In this document: piece after piece, positions 25,547 through 34,063 of the stretch | Numbering within the stretch: position 1 is the stretch's first letter | Layout of the letters: the number at the start of each line of letters is the position of its first letter | Origin: Lachnospiraceae bacterium | GTDB lineage: Bacteria > Bacillota > Clostridia > Lachnospirales > Lachnospiraceae | Direction: 5' to 3' | Length of the DNA: 64,000 nt | NCBI GenBank assembly: GCA_902362715.1 | Contig: CABIXN010000005.1 | Span: forward strand, 204,632 to 268,631 | Translations under genes and position numbers: made by a program | The notes under the pieces: model-generated | The model's database searches: none | Told to the model about the DNA's origin: nothing | What the model saw: only the letters and a program-made list of their open reading frames with translations

Positions 25547-27049
25547 TTATTTCCCAAGCAATTCTCTAAGCAACGCGGTTTCTTTGTTTATTTCTGCATT
25601 CAACCTTTCGATTTCATCAAGAATTTCTTCCGTAGGCGGGTACTCTACAGGAATATACTCCACTTTCTTATATTTATTGATAGATAAGTCGTATCCATTA
25701 TCAATAATTTCCTGCTTGGGAACCATAAATGACTTTTCTGTTCGTTCTCTATCTGCTTCTTCTTCGATATTTTTAAATCTGGCAATAATGTCCGGAATAT
25801 CATTTTCTGCTATTTCACTTCTCTTATCATCCAAACTAAAGCCATCCGCCTGCATATCATAAAACCAAACTTCATCTGTTCCGCCATGATTTGTCTTTGT
25901 GAAAATAAGTATTGCTGTAGACACTCCTGCATATGGTTTAAAGACACCGGAAGGCATTGAAATAACCGCCTCTAGTCTCTGATTTTCTATAATTTCTTTT
26001 CTAATTGCCTTATGTGCTGTAGAAGCCCCAAACAAAACACCATCCGGAACTATACACGCACATCTTCCTCCAATTTTAAGCATCCGGACAAACAAAGCCA
26101 GAAATAGTAATTCTGTTTTCTTTGTCTTGCATACTTTGAGCAAGTCTGCAGATACAATATCATAATCGAGACTTCCCTTAAATGGCGGATTTGCAAGTAT
26201 CAGAGAATACTGCTCATGATCCGGGTTCTGATCAGATAAGCTGTCTCTATATTCGATAACTGGACTTTCTACACCATGTGTCATCATGTTCATCGCACCG
26301 ATGCGAAGCATTGTTCTATCCATATCAAATCCGTGGAACATATGATTCATAAAATGATTTTTCTTTTCTTTGTTATAAAAGATTTCTTCTTTCTTATAAG
26401 TTCTTAAATATTCCCCGGATTCTACAAGAAAGCCTGCTGTTCCACAACTTGGATCACAGATTACATCATCTGCTTTAGGAGCCATAAGTTCTACCATCAT
26501 CTTAATAATATGACGTGGTGTTCTAAATTGGCCATTAACACCAGCAGTTGCCAATTTGGACAATAAGTACTCGTATACATCGCCTCTGGCATCGGAATCC
26601 TTTAATTTTTCCATCTGTGCATACAATTCATCCATTGCATCTACAATTTTAGAAAGCATTAAAGGTGTCGGTAATTTAAAGATCGCATCATCCATGTATT
26701 TTGAATATGCACTATCCTTATTAGCATGTAGATTTTTTATAAATGGAAATACCATTTCCTGCATCACAGAATACATTCTGTCAGCTGGATAATCCCTAAA
26801 CACAGACCATTTAAGCTGACTTCCTTCAATCGTTCTTTCTCCAATTTTCACCTCTTTGGAAAATATGCTTTCATATGGCAGCCCCAGCATAGCGCTTTCT
26901 TTTGCATGGGTATTATCAGATTCATCCAAATCATGAATAAACATCAGGTATGTCATTTGCTCAATAACATCCAATGGATTTGTTAAACCGCCTGTCCAAA
27001 AAATTTCCCATAAACTATCAATTCTATTTTTTAATTCTCCTGCAATCAT
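25547..27049 (-). CDS. hsdM: Type I modification methyltransferase subunit M
   Basis: 500 residues. The N-terminal helical HsdM_N domain (about 1-140) is followed by the N6-adenine methylase domain with GQFRTPRHIIKMMVEL, SAM motif ICDPSCGTAGFL and catalytic LANPPFKG (NPPF). The enzyme methylates adenines in the half-sites chosen by HsdS and forms the core of the R2M2S1 complex. It is the first hsd gene of the operon, 104 nt downstream of fic. The ATG follows AAGGAG with an 11-nt spacer. It is intact and unrelated in detail to the decayed hsdM at 6200-7035, which is of the other HsdM subclass (TTQEIVSKL start). Confidence 0.94.
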   Translation of the reverse strand: MIAGELKNRIDSLWEIFWTGGLTNPLDVIEQMTYLMFIHDLDESDNTHAKESAMLGLPYESIFSKEVKIGERTIEGSQLKWSVFRDYPADRMYSVMQEMVFPFIKNLHANKDSAYSKYMDDAIFKLPTPLMLSKIVDAMDELYAQMEKLKDSDARGDVYEYLLSKLATAGVNGQFRTPRHIIKMMVELMAPKADDVICDPSCGTAGFLVESGEYLRTYKKEEIFYNKEKKNHFMNHMFHGFDMDRTMLRIGAMNMMTHGVESPVIEYRDSLSDQNPDHEQYSLILANPPFKGSLDYDIVSADLLKVCKTKKTELLFLALFVRMLKIGGRCACIVPDGVLFGASTAHKAIRKEIIENQRLEAVISMPSGVFKPYAGVSTAILIFTKTNHGGTDEVWFYDMQADGFSLDDKRSEIAENDIPDIIARFKNIEEEADRERTEKSFMVPKQEIIDNGYDLSINKYKKVEYIPVEYPPTEEILDEIERLNAEINKETALLRELLGK

Positions 27050-27153
27050 TGTTTCATTTTCTCCTTATTCCGGCTCCATTTATATTTTGTATAATGGCCA
27101 CTGCCTATTTTAATTCTTTTTCTTCTTTTCTTAATCCCTGTACTCTGAAAACT

Positions 27154-27699
27154 TCATCTCATACAATTCATAACAACACTTACCATCATTTCTTTTTCAT
27201 TGGGATTAGATTCCGCAATCATAATCGTCAAAGCTACAAGTGTACGGTCATCAATGGTTTTTTTGCCATCTTTAAATAAAGCTCCATTTTTATCCAGAAA
27301 GTACAAAAACATGGCTGCCGCTATTCTTTTGTTTCCATCGGAAAAACTGTGGTTCTTTGTTACAAAATATAATAAATTTGCAGCTTTTTCCTCCAGTGCA
27401 GGATATAAATCTTCCCCGGCGAAACTCTGATAAATGGCTCCAATGCTTCCTTTAAAGGAGTCATCTTTTTCATTGCCAAACAGGGAACTGTCATCTCCAA
27501 ATTTCATACTGTCAATTACTTTTCTGCATTCTTCGTAAGTCAGAATATAAGCTGCCCGGCTTCCTTTTGGGCGCATCATATTCTGATGGTCGTATGCGTC
27601 CAGCAAATCTAACGCACAGCTGTACTGCTCAATTACATTTAAAACCTGTTTTTCATCAAAACTGTTTTCTGCTTTTTTCATAAACTTAATTTTCCTCAT
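27154..27699 (-). CDS. fic: Fic/DOC family protein
   Basis: 181 residues with the Fic core motif HSFSDGNKRIAAAMFLYFL (H-x-F-x-(D/E)-G-N-(K/R)-R) around residues 115-133. Fic proteins transfer AMP or other phosphate-containing groups to target proteins; DOC members phosphorylate EF-Tu and act as toxins. Members of this type, sometimes with RhuM-like domains, are common as first genes of type I R-M operons, as here (104 nt before hsdM). No antitoxin gene is visible next to it, and an inhibitory S/TxxxE(G/N) helix could not be identified with confidence. The ATG at 27699 has GGAG 5 nt upstream; 27681 is an alternative. Confidence 0.86.
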   Translation of the reverse strand: MRKIKFMKKAENSFDEKQVLNVIEQYSCALDLLDAYDHQNMMRPKGSRAAYILTYEECRKVIDSMKFGDDSSLFGNEKDDSFKGSIGAIYQSFAGEDLYPALEEKAANLLYFVTKNHSFSDGNKRIAAAMFLYFLDKNGALFKDGKKTIDDRTLVALTIMIAESNPNEKEMMVSVVMNCMR

Positions 27700-27738
27700 A
27701 AAACTCCAATATGTTTTGGAGCTTTGTTTTTATATTTA

Positions 27739-28926
27739 TCAGTTATGTAAACTGCGGTATCCAAGCTCCGTCAGAATATCCTGGATTTCATTTTGTTTCT
27801 GAGAGGAATATGCATAAATAACGATATTATCTTTATACATAACAACGCTGTATTTTCCGTCTTCATTGAAGCTGAATATTTTCCCGCCATTTTGAAGATC
27901 ATTTTCATATGCTTCCCGTTCATCCGGTTCCAGTTCCTTGGAAATGTCATACGAAATACGGTTATAAACACCGTCCGTTGTTTCTCCATTTGAGTATTCA
28001 TAAAATTCAAAGGCTGTATTTTCCCTGATTCCGGATACCACATACATCAGTTTGCTTTCATCAATGAACCAATATGTTGTGGGCATATCTGCTGTTTCAA
28101 ATCCTCTTTCAGACAATATCGCATTTACCACCGTGGCATCAACCTTTTCTGATATCATCTTTTCTGTCTGATTTGAAGAGCTGTTTTGCAGGTTAAATCC
28201 AATGATGATTACCAAAACAGAAAGCCCCGCCACCATACAGATACGGGCAATTACTTTATGATTAAGAAAGATGCTTTTAATCAATAAAAATCCTCCGCCT
28301 ATAAAAAGAATTAGCGGAATAATCATAGGGAAAATAAAGGATGTTTTATAAAAATTTACAATTCCCCGGATTGAAAATGCACTGGTTATAAAAAACAAAC
28401 ATCCATATGAGAAAAACATAAACGTCAGCCCCAGAATAACCCCCAGCATATTAAACGACACTTTTTTTGGTCTTCTGCCTTCTTTTTTTCTTTCCGGAAG
28501 CAATATCCATATAAAAAACAAAGGTATTGCAATAAAAAATAATCCAAAAAAGATTTTAAATGTATTGCTGCCGGGACCTGATAAAATAGCTTCTCCCGGA
28601 TTATCCGGATCGTAGTAAATATCTCTGGCAGTACCCCTTTCAGGTACAGCACCTACTCCCATATCTGTTGAAATCTGATATTGTTGTCCGTCCACATAAT
28701 AATGATAAATCAGCCGATAGGTATCATTCGTACTTCTTCTTTTTGCTGCGCTGTACTCTCCTTTTGAATATATCTCATAATCGTACAAATAACCTTCCGT
28801 TATTTCATAATCTCTGGATACAGCGCCGGTTTCCACTGCTCCTTTTATTCCCCAAAATAGGAAAAAAACACCAATTACTAAAGCCGTTATAATCAAACAT
28901 AATGTTCCGGCAATCTTAACCTTCAT
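27739..28926 (-). CDS. DUF3592 membrane protein
   Basis: 394 residues. One membrane segment lies near the N-terminus (about 6-27). An extracytoplasmic DUF3592-like beta domain follows, with RLIYHYYVDGQQYQISTDMG and DIYYDPDNPGEAIL. Further membrane segments lie at about 125-145, 170-195, 205-225 and 235-250. A C-terminal soluble domain of about 130 residues ends the protein. The family has no established function. It ends 39 nt before the fic start and so could head the R-M transcription unit or be independent. The ATG at 28926 (AGGA upstream) is preferred over the TTG at 28944. It may belong to the island or be host cargo. Confidence 0.75.
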   Translation of the reverse strand: MKVKIAGTLCLIITALVIGVFFLFWGIKGAVETGAVSRDYEITEGYLYDYEIYSKGEYSAAKRRSTNDTYRLIYHYYVDGQQYQISTDMGVGAVPERGTARDIYYDPDNPGEAILSGPGSNTFKIFFGLFFIAIPLFFIWILLPERKKEGRRPKKVSFNMLGVILGLTFMFFSYGCLFFITSAFSIRGIVNFYKTSFIFPMIIPLILFIGGGFLLIKSIFLNHKVIARICMVAGLSVLVIIIGFNLQNSSSNQTEKMISEKVDATVVNAILSERGFETADMPTTYWFIDESKLMYVVSGIRENTAFEFYEYSNGETTDGVYNRISYDISKELEPDEREAYENDLQNGGKIFSFNEDGKYSVVMYKDNIVIYAYSSQKQNEIQDILTELGYRSLHN

Positions 28927-29155
28927 TTCTTCATTCCTCGTCAAATTTTAACTCTGCCACTTATAAAGAAATAAAAATAGGCAAATCCTTTTTTCTCTCA
29001 TATCATCAATACATAATAGATATTTGTAATGTATTCCATCTGATCTTCATATGTAGCTGTACGCTTTACTGTTTTGTTAAAAACAGTCCAGTCTAACAAT
29101 GAACTTTTGTCATACACAGAGCTTACTGATTAGTTTCACATATTTTAATTCCAAA
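28927..29155. other. Intergenic region without recognisable features
   Basis: 229 nt, very AT-rich, between the Nudix and DUF3592 genes. It probably carries the promoter of the DUF3592/fic/hsd unit (several TATAAT-like stretches), but none is distinctive and no clear terminator for the Nudix gene is visible. Confidence 0.5.
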
Positions 29156-29542
29156 CTACATGTTTTCTTTTATCTTTTCTACCAGCTCTAAATCTGCGGG
29201 CAGCCAATCTACACTATCCAATTCTTCTTTAGAAAGCCATTTGGCATCTTCGTGTTCCTTCAAAACCAAATCCCCGGAAATAATTTCGGCCCAGAAGCAT
29301 TCCATGGATAAATGAAACGTGGGATAATCATATTCAACACAATGCAGTTTTTCTCCTACAGAAATCGTTGTGTCAAGTTCTTCCTGGATTTCTCTGATCA
29401 ATGCTCTCTTTGGTGTTTCACCAGGCTCTACCTTGCCTCCTGGGAATTCCCAGCCATCTTTAAACTCACCATAACCTCGCTGAGTTGCAAATATTTTGTT
29501 ATCATTATGTATAATCGCTGCAACCACTTTTACTGTTTTCAT
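29156..29542 (-). CDS. Nudix hydrolase (MutT-like)
   Basis: 128 residues with a complete Nudix box, GGKVEPGETPKRALIREIQEEL shortened here to its key residues G39, E46, R54, E55, E58 and E59 (approximate), matching GX5EX7REUXEEXGU. MutT-type members remove oxidised or modified nucleotides such as 8-oxo-dGTP. Its start is 23 nt downstream of the stop of the PLD-helicase gene on the same strand. It is therefore likely part of a two-gene unit in which the Nudix enzyme could process a nucleotide signal or modified nucleotide (inference). The Trp/Phe-rich GYGEFKDGWEFPGG context is typical of the (d)NTP pyrophosphohydrolase subgroup. Confidence 0.88.
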   Translation of the reverse strand: MKTVKVVAAIIHNDNKIFATQRGYGEFKDGWEFPGGKVEPGETPKRALIREIQEELDTTISVGEKLHCVEYDYPTFHLSMECFWAEIISGDLVLKEHEDAKWLSKEELDSVDWLPADLELVEKIKENM

Positions 29543-29565
29543 TCTTTCTTTTTCCTAACTACTTT

Positions 29566-32547
29566 TTAACCGATAATGTATTGATAAATATCCTCTCTCA
29601 CCGGAGTATCTAACATCCACTCAATTTCTACCGCTGTTTTTGTTGTATTTGCCATACAAATTTCTTCTGCTTTTCCGGATGCAGTCATTCTCCCAAGATA
29701 ATAAAATTCCTTTGAGATCTTGTCATCTTTATTCTTTCGAACAAATAACTGAACATCAATCCCTCTTTCCCTGGCACACAAAAAATTCTGAACATCCTCT
29801 GATTCCAATGACCTTCCCGATTTAGAAATAGCAATTAATGTATTCGCATTTACAAAATGGTCCTCATACTTTGTCGTATCGCTAATATCATCAGATTTAT
29901 CATAATTAATAAATACTGGGAATGTTTTTGTTTTTTTATCATATTTATACCCGCCGATATTTAAAGGCACTTCATTATTTTCCCAGTTGAGAAGACGGCA
30001 TACATCCTCATACGTATACTTTTGATACAAAACAAAATTTGTATCCTGGTATCTCTTACTATAATTTGCCTTATATCTGGAAATCCCAAATTCGATCAAC
30101 TCTTTTACTATTGTATAAAATTCCTGATTTTTTAACATCTCTGCAAAACTCTCAGCTATTCCATACTCTTCTCCCTCTTGCTCAATGAAAATACAAGAAT
30201 CATATGTCTTCTTTCCTGAGCCCGACGGAAATTCATTGGTCATAACATTCACAATATTTTTCTGAGCATTTTCCTCCAGAGCAATATTATAATTTTCCTG
30301 CAAAATTTTCTTCAGTATACGAAAAATCCCATGCTGATACGACAATAGACGATTCAACATCTCAAGCTCATGGATTCGTTTTCCAGAAGCCAGTTTCTTA
30401 GAAATGAATTCAATCATTTTTTCTTCTTTTGCAGACAATCGAACTGTATATTCCTTCTCATATTTCACAAGAAATTTATAATACGAGCCCAAACTGCTAT
30501 TATCAAAAATGCGGCATACATCCATCTCTCCATATGTATCAAAATCTTTAAGTTCAGGGATTCTTCCTAATTTATACTTTAAATTACAATAATTCTCTTT
30601 CATCAGTTTTATATCATTAAAGTTTGCCGCATCAATTGCCGCAAAAATTCGCTTACGGCTGATCTCATCAAAATGTATTGTTGATACACCTGGAATCACA
30701 CGATCCCCTTCCATAACATATCTTCGAATATTATCTTTATTGTAGCTTCGATCACCAGAAAGAGCCATTGGTATCAAGAAATTCTTTTTGTAATTCCCGA
30801 TAAAATCCAGTATTACAACAAACTCTTTATTTTGGGCTTTTCTAAGCCCCCGTCCTAATTGCTGTACAAAAACAATTGCTGATTCTGTGGGGCGCAGCAA
30901 AATAACCTGATTCACTTCCGGAATGTCTACACCTTCAGAAAAAATATCAACTGTAAAAATATAATCCAGATAATCTGTCTTTGACATCTTTTCTTCTGGA
31001 ACCTCCATCACCAATCGTTCAATAACCGCTTCTCTTCTGGCGTCATTATCCTCTCCGGTCAGTGCCGCTGTTCTAAGCCCTCTTTCATTAAATTTTTGAG
31101 ATAGCTTCTTCGCCTCTTCTTTTCTGCTGCAAAATATTAAACCTTTTACACGTTCCCCACTATAACCATAATATTTTGCCTGTTCAATCACATAATCTAC
31201 CCGATTATCACTTGTTAGGCGATTGAATTTACATAGTCCCTCAGCCTGGTCATCATCTCCGATCATTTCTCCATTTACACTTAAATCTGTAATACCAAAG
31301 TAATGAAATGGACAAAGTAAATTTTCCTCCAAAGCCTGTTGCAGTCGTATCTCATATGCTATATTATGGTCAAATATTTCATAAACATCAAAACGATTCG
31401 TTTCAGGACTTGCCGTCATCCCCAGCCAAAAACCTGGTTGAAAATAATTCATAATCTTTTGATAACTATCCGCACCAGAATGATGTGCCTCATCCAGGCA
31501 GATTACAGAAAATATCCCTGGGTCAAATTCTTTTAAAATATTATCTTTGCTCATCATCTGCATAGTTGCAAATATCAGATCAGCATCCTTTATTTTTTCT
31601 ATATCTTTAGAAGTATTTCCGGAAAGAAGAGCATATTTATAGAATGAACCATCTACACGTCGATTTCCAAATACTCTTTTATAACTAACCAGAGCCTGTT
31701 TTGCAATCTGCTCTCTATGTACAAGGAACAATACCTTTTCCGGATTCATTTCCCGTAATGCGAAAGCAGAAGCGTAAGTCTTTCCTGTTCCCGTAGCTGA
31801 TATCAAAAGTGCTTTTTTCTCTTTATTTTTAATTAATTCCTTTATATTTTTCACAAATTCAACCTGCATCGTATTCGGCTGCAATTTATATTGATTCAGG
31901 GATACTGGCATTGCTTTTCTTGCTATTTTTTTCTGCTTCTTTATCAGCTCATATCTTATACGATAACTTTCAATAAAATCCTCATAAGCCAGGCTGTGTT
32001 CATCATTCCATAAAGCTTGAAATTCTCTCAAAATATCTCCCACAAGCTCTCCTGACTCATAACCCACAAGCTTTGTATTCCACTCACGATTTACCTTCAA
32101 AGCGCCTGCCGTCATATTTGCGCTTCCTACAATAATTCGATACACTTCTTCATTTTTGAAAATATATCCTTTTGTATGGAATCCATCTTTATCTTCATTG
32201 GTACAATACATTTTCAGTTCTATATTTGTCAAAGAATTTAATTTATCTAATGCTGCCGGATCATTAAATGCTAAATAATCTGTTGTAAGAATTTTTCCTT
32301 TAATACCTTTTCGTTCTAGCTCCTGAAATGTCTGTAATAAAGGCGTAATTCCACCCAGCGTAATAAAGGCAACACTAATATAAAATTTTTCACAATTCAA
32401 TAGTTCCTGCTCAATTGCTGAAATCACACGTTTTCCGCGACTATCATCATTCGATACAAACTCTGGACGATATGCCAGATTAGAATTAATATCATTTTTT
32501 ATAAATGCTGTTTTTAATCCATATAGCAATTCGTTACGATCTTTCAT
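29566..32547 (-). CDS. PLD-nuclease/SF2 helicase with DUF3427-like C-terminus
   Basis: 993 residues from ATG 32547. An N-terminal PLD module (about 40-200) has GFHTKGYIF and VGSANMTAGAL (HxK...GSxN). The SF2 helicase (about 210-600) has Walker A SATGTGKTYAS, ICLDEAHHSG, GMTASPET and FVQQLGRGLRKAQN. A long C-terminal part ends in a DUF3427-like domain (YTYEDVCRLLNWEN, then the VNANTLIAISKSGRS and YYLGRM segments), which may read DNA modification state. The second PLD-helicase of the island (11247-13778) shares the first two modules only. It is followed 23 nt later by a Nudix gene. GAGG lies about 9 nt before the ATG; the GTG at 32562 is less likely. A structured sequence with a promoter-like TATAAT precedes it. 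Confidence 0.85.
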   Translation of the reverse strand: MKDRNELLYGLKTAFIKNDINSNLAYRPEFVSNDDSRGKRVISAIEQELLNCEKFYISVAFITLGGITPLLQTFQELERKGIKGKILTTDYLAFNDPAALDKLNSLTNIELKMYCTNEDKDGFHTKGYIFKNEEVYRIIVGSANMTAGALKVNREWNTKLVGYESGELVGDILREFQALWNDEHSLAYEDFIESYRIRYELIKKQKKIARKAMPVSLNQYKLQPNTMQVEFVKNIKELIKNKEKKALLISATGTGKTYASAFALREMNPEKVLFLVHREQIAKQALVSYKRVFGNRRVDGSFYKYALLSGNTSKDIEKIKDADLIFATMQMMSKDNILKEFDPGIFSVICLDEAHHSGADSYQKIMNYFQPGFWLGMTASPETNRFDVYEIFDHNIAYEIRLQQALEENLLCPFHYFGITDLSVNGEMIGDDDQAEGLCKFNRLTSDNRVDYVIEQAKYYGYSGERVKGLIFCSRKEEAKKLSQKFNERGLRTAALTGEDNDARREAVIERLVMEVPEEKMSKTDYLDYIFTVDIFSEGVDIPEVNQVILLRPTESAIVFVQQLGRGLRKAQNKEFVVILDFIGNYKKNFLIPMALSGDRSYNKDNIRRYVMEGDRVIPGVSTIHFDEISRKRIFAAIDAANFNDIKLMKENYCNLKYKLGRIPELKDFDTYGEMDVCRIFDNSSLGSYYKFLVKYEKEYTVRLSAKEEKMIEFISKKLASGKRIHELEMLNRLLSYQHGIFRILKKILQENYNIALEENAQKNIVNVMTNEFPSGSGKKTYDSCIFIEQEGEEYGIAESFAEMLKNQEFYTIVKELIEFGISRYKANYSKRYQDTNFVLYQKYTYEDVCRLLNWENNEVPLNIGGYKYDKKTKTFPVFINYDKSDDISDTTKYEDHFVNANTLIAISKSGRSLESEDVQNFLCARERGIDVQLFVRKNKDDKISKEFYYLGRMTASGKAEEICMANTTKTAVEIEWMLDTPVREDIYQYIIG

Positions 32548-32594
32548 TTGTATATCCCTCACGTCTTTGTCTACATAAAATTCAAGTCTTGCTC

Positions 32595-32760
32595 TTGCGA
32601 AACTTAGTGCGGGATTCGGGTCAGCTTTGCTGACAACATTCTATTCCAAATCGCTGCACCTTAGCTCGGAGCGTATATCAGATGAGGGATTAACATCCGC
32701 CACTGATACCAATTTGTTACTCACTGCCTACAGAGGCGAAAGCCATCCCACTTCTGATAT
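32595..32760 (-). ncRNA. Candidate structured RNA or 5' leader upstream of the PLD-helicase
   Basis: Complementary segments form a closed multi-branch fold. A long-range stem joins ATCCCAC (32745-32751) and GTGCGGGAT (32607-32615). Inside it are GGC-4-GCC (32735-32744), TATCAG/CTGATA (32676-32681 with 32703-32708) enclosing GGAT/ATCC (32687-32690 with 32695-32698), CGCT/AGCG (32652-32655 with 32670-32673) and just outside a perfect GTCAGC-3-GCTGAC (32620-32634). On the - strand a TATAAT (32772-32767) precedes it by a normal distance, favouring - strand transcription into the helicase gene. On the + strand the first hairpin would have a GAAA tetraloop, so orientation is not settled. No Rfam family could be assigned from memory. 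Confidence 0.5.
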
Positions 32761-32766
32761 GATTTT

Positions 32767-32772
32767 ATTATA
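32767..32772 (-). promoter_or_regulatory. TATAAT -10 box upstream of the structured leader
   Basis: Consensus TATAAT on the - strand in an AT-rich context. No good -35 hexamer is seen at 16-18 nt spacing, so the promoter call is moderate. It would start a transcript at about 32760 that leads through the folded region to the helicase ATG. Confidence 0.45.
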
Positions 32773-32969
32773 CACTACAATTCCAGTGCTAGCCACAAAT
32801 TCCCCTGTTACAAATGTAAAAGCTCCTGTTACTCTGCAGCCTCCGCATATTTTTCTCATTAATTTTTATCATCCCCCATGATTCCATTCATAGAAAGATG
32901 TACTTTTAATCATTATCCTTATACATATCCTTCTCCCCTGCCGCTTATTTTATCATTTTTCAAATATGC

Positions 32970-32996
32970 AAAAAGAAAGTGCCCTGCGACACTTTC
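32970..32996 (-). terminator. Intrinsic terminator of the flavin/PNPOx-type gene
   Basis: GAAAGTG (32975-32981) pairs with CACTTTC (32990-32996) across an 8-nt loop, followed on the - strand by TTTTT (AAAA at 32970-32974). It lies 66 nt after the stop of the gene ending at 33062. It marks the right boundary of the defence island. Confidence 0.75.
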
Positions 32997-33061
32997 TCAT
33001 AAACTACCTGCATTCTATTAAATTCAAACCCTTTAGCTTTCTGTTTCAGTCAGTATTTTTC

Positions 33062-33463
33062 TTACAAATCATACTCTTTGGGTTTCTTACCGGAAAAATC
33101 TGCGATTACCGCATGGGCCTCGTCCAGATAAAAAACCTCAAAAATAGGATTATCCGCCGTCTGATACTGTCCTTTTACAATGGGATTCTGAATACACATT
33201 TCTTTGACAGCCATATTATTCTCAAAAACTGCCTTGCCATGCAGACGGATCCATGCATAAGAAGAACTAGAAACTGTAATCTCAACATAAGGATTCGTCT
33301 GCATATCTTTAAATACATCCTTCTGATTATTTGTACAGAACCATAACTTTTTGTCCCTCTCCCCCATAAACATAAAGGGCCGGCATTTTGCCTTTCCGTC
33401 ACGCCCTACTGTTGACAAATACTGTACCGGATTCTCGTTTAAAAATTCAACAACTTCTACCAT
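33062..33463 (-). CDS. Pyridoxamine 5'-phosphate oxidase-like flavin protein
   Basis: About 133 residues with the split-barrel flavin-binding fold typical of the PNPOx-like family. Landmarks are the N-terminal VEFLNENPVQYLSTVGRDGKAKCRPFMF, given here as YLSTVGRDG plus KCRPFMF, then LWFCTNNQKDVFKDMQTNP and AWIRLHGKAVF. Such small proteins bind FMN or F420/heme and reduce or sense small molecules; the substrate cannot be told. Consecutive ATGs at 33466 and 33463 follow GGAGG by 5 and 8 nt; the second is used here. It is divergent from an HxlR-type regulator, which probably controls it. Confidence 0.82.
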   Translation of the reverse strand: MVEVVEFLNENPVQYLSTVGRDGKAKCRPFMFMGERDKKLWFCTNNQKDVFKDMQTNPYVEITVSSSSYAWIRLHGKAVFENNMAVKEMCIQNPIVKGQYQTADNPIFEVFYLDEAHAVIADFSGKKPKEYDL

Positions 33464-33524
33464 CATAATTACCTCCATATTTTTAGTTTATTTCGTTTCG
33501 GGAAGTATCCCCTGTTCGTTTATC

Positions 33525-33553
33525 ATTGTACCAACCCGCTGTTTTTCTGTGAA
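33525..33553 (-). promoter_or_regulatory. Promoter of the PNPOx-like gene
   Basis: On the - strand TTCACA (33553-33548) and TACAAT (33530-33525) are separated by 17 nt, about 60 nt before the start codon. Confidence 0.55.
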
Positions 33554-33575
33554 GTAAGCACTATATTGTGGCATA

Positions 33576-33591
33576 GTTACCTGGATGTAAC
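33576..33591. promoter_or_regulatory. Dyad between the divergent promoters, candidate HxlR operator
   Basis: GTTAC-CTGGAT-GTAAC is a perfect 5-bp dyad lying between the two divergent promoters (33525-33553 and 33620-33647). This is where an HxlR-type regulator of both genes would bind. Confidence 0.35.
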
Positions 33592-33619
33592 AATTGGGAT
33601 AAGCTGGCTTTTTTCGCAC

Positions 33620-33647
33620 TTGACTCCCAATCTGCCCTTACTATAAT
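33620..33647 (+). promoter_or_regulatory. Promoter of the HxlR gene
   Basis: TTGACT (33620-33625), a 16-nt spacer and TATAAT (33642-33647), 45 nt before the start codon. Confidence 0.7.
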
Positions 33648-33692
33648 ATAAAAATATAAAACAAATCTACAGGAGTAATTGGAGGAAAGAAT

Positions 33693-34028
33693 ATGCAGAC
33701 TGTCAAAAAGACTCTCCCCGCCTGCCCGGTAGAAACTACCCTGACTTTAATTAGTGATAAGTGGAAAGTTTTAATCCTCCGGGATCTTTTGACTGGCACC
33801 AAACGCTTTGGAGAATTAAAAAAATCCATTGGAAATGTCAGCCAGAAAGTACTCACTTCCCAGCTCCGTCAGATGGAGGACAACGGACTTCTGGTGCGTA
33901 CTGTTTACCCGGAAGTTCCTCCCCGTGTAGAATATACGTTAACAGATGTTGGATATAGTCTGAAACCCATACTTGATGCCATGTGGGACTGGGGAACAGA
34001 ATATAAAAAAAATATGTCAGAAATATAG
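33693..34028 (+). CDS. HxlR-family transcriptional regulator
   Basis: 111 residues of winged-helix HxlR type: CPVETTLTLISDKWKVLILRDLL, shown by C11 and the DKWKVLILRDL core. RFGELKKSIGNVSQKVLTSQL is the recognition helix region, and PPRVEYTLTDVGYSL forms the wing. A conserved cysteine near residue 11 is common in redox or aldehyde sensing members (HypR, YodB), so it may respond to electrophiles (inference). GGAGG precedes the ATG by 8 nt. It is divergent from the PNPOx-like gene, the usual arrangement for a regulator and its target. Confidence 0.9.
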   Translation: MQTVKKTLPACPVETTLTLISDKWKVLILRDLLTGTKRFGELKKSIGNVSQKVLTSQLRQMEDNGLLVRTVYPEVPPRVEYTLTDVGYSLKPILDAMWDWGTEYKKNMSEI

Positions 34029-34063
34029 AAAACTCCCGCCGCCGGTTAAGCCCCCTCATCTGC

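Noticed and set aside
32627..32881. 84-residue + strand ORF over the structured sequence
   Set aside because: No ribosome binding site, and composition is explained better by the paired RNA-like segments.
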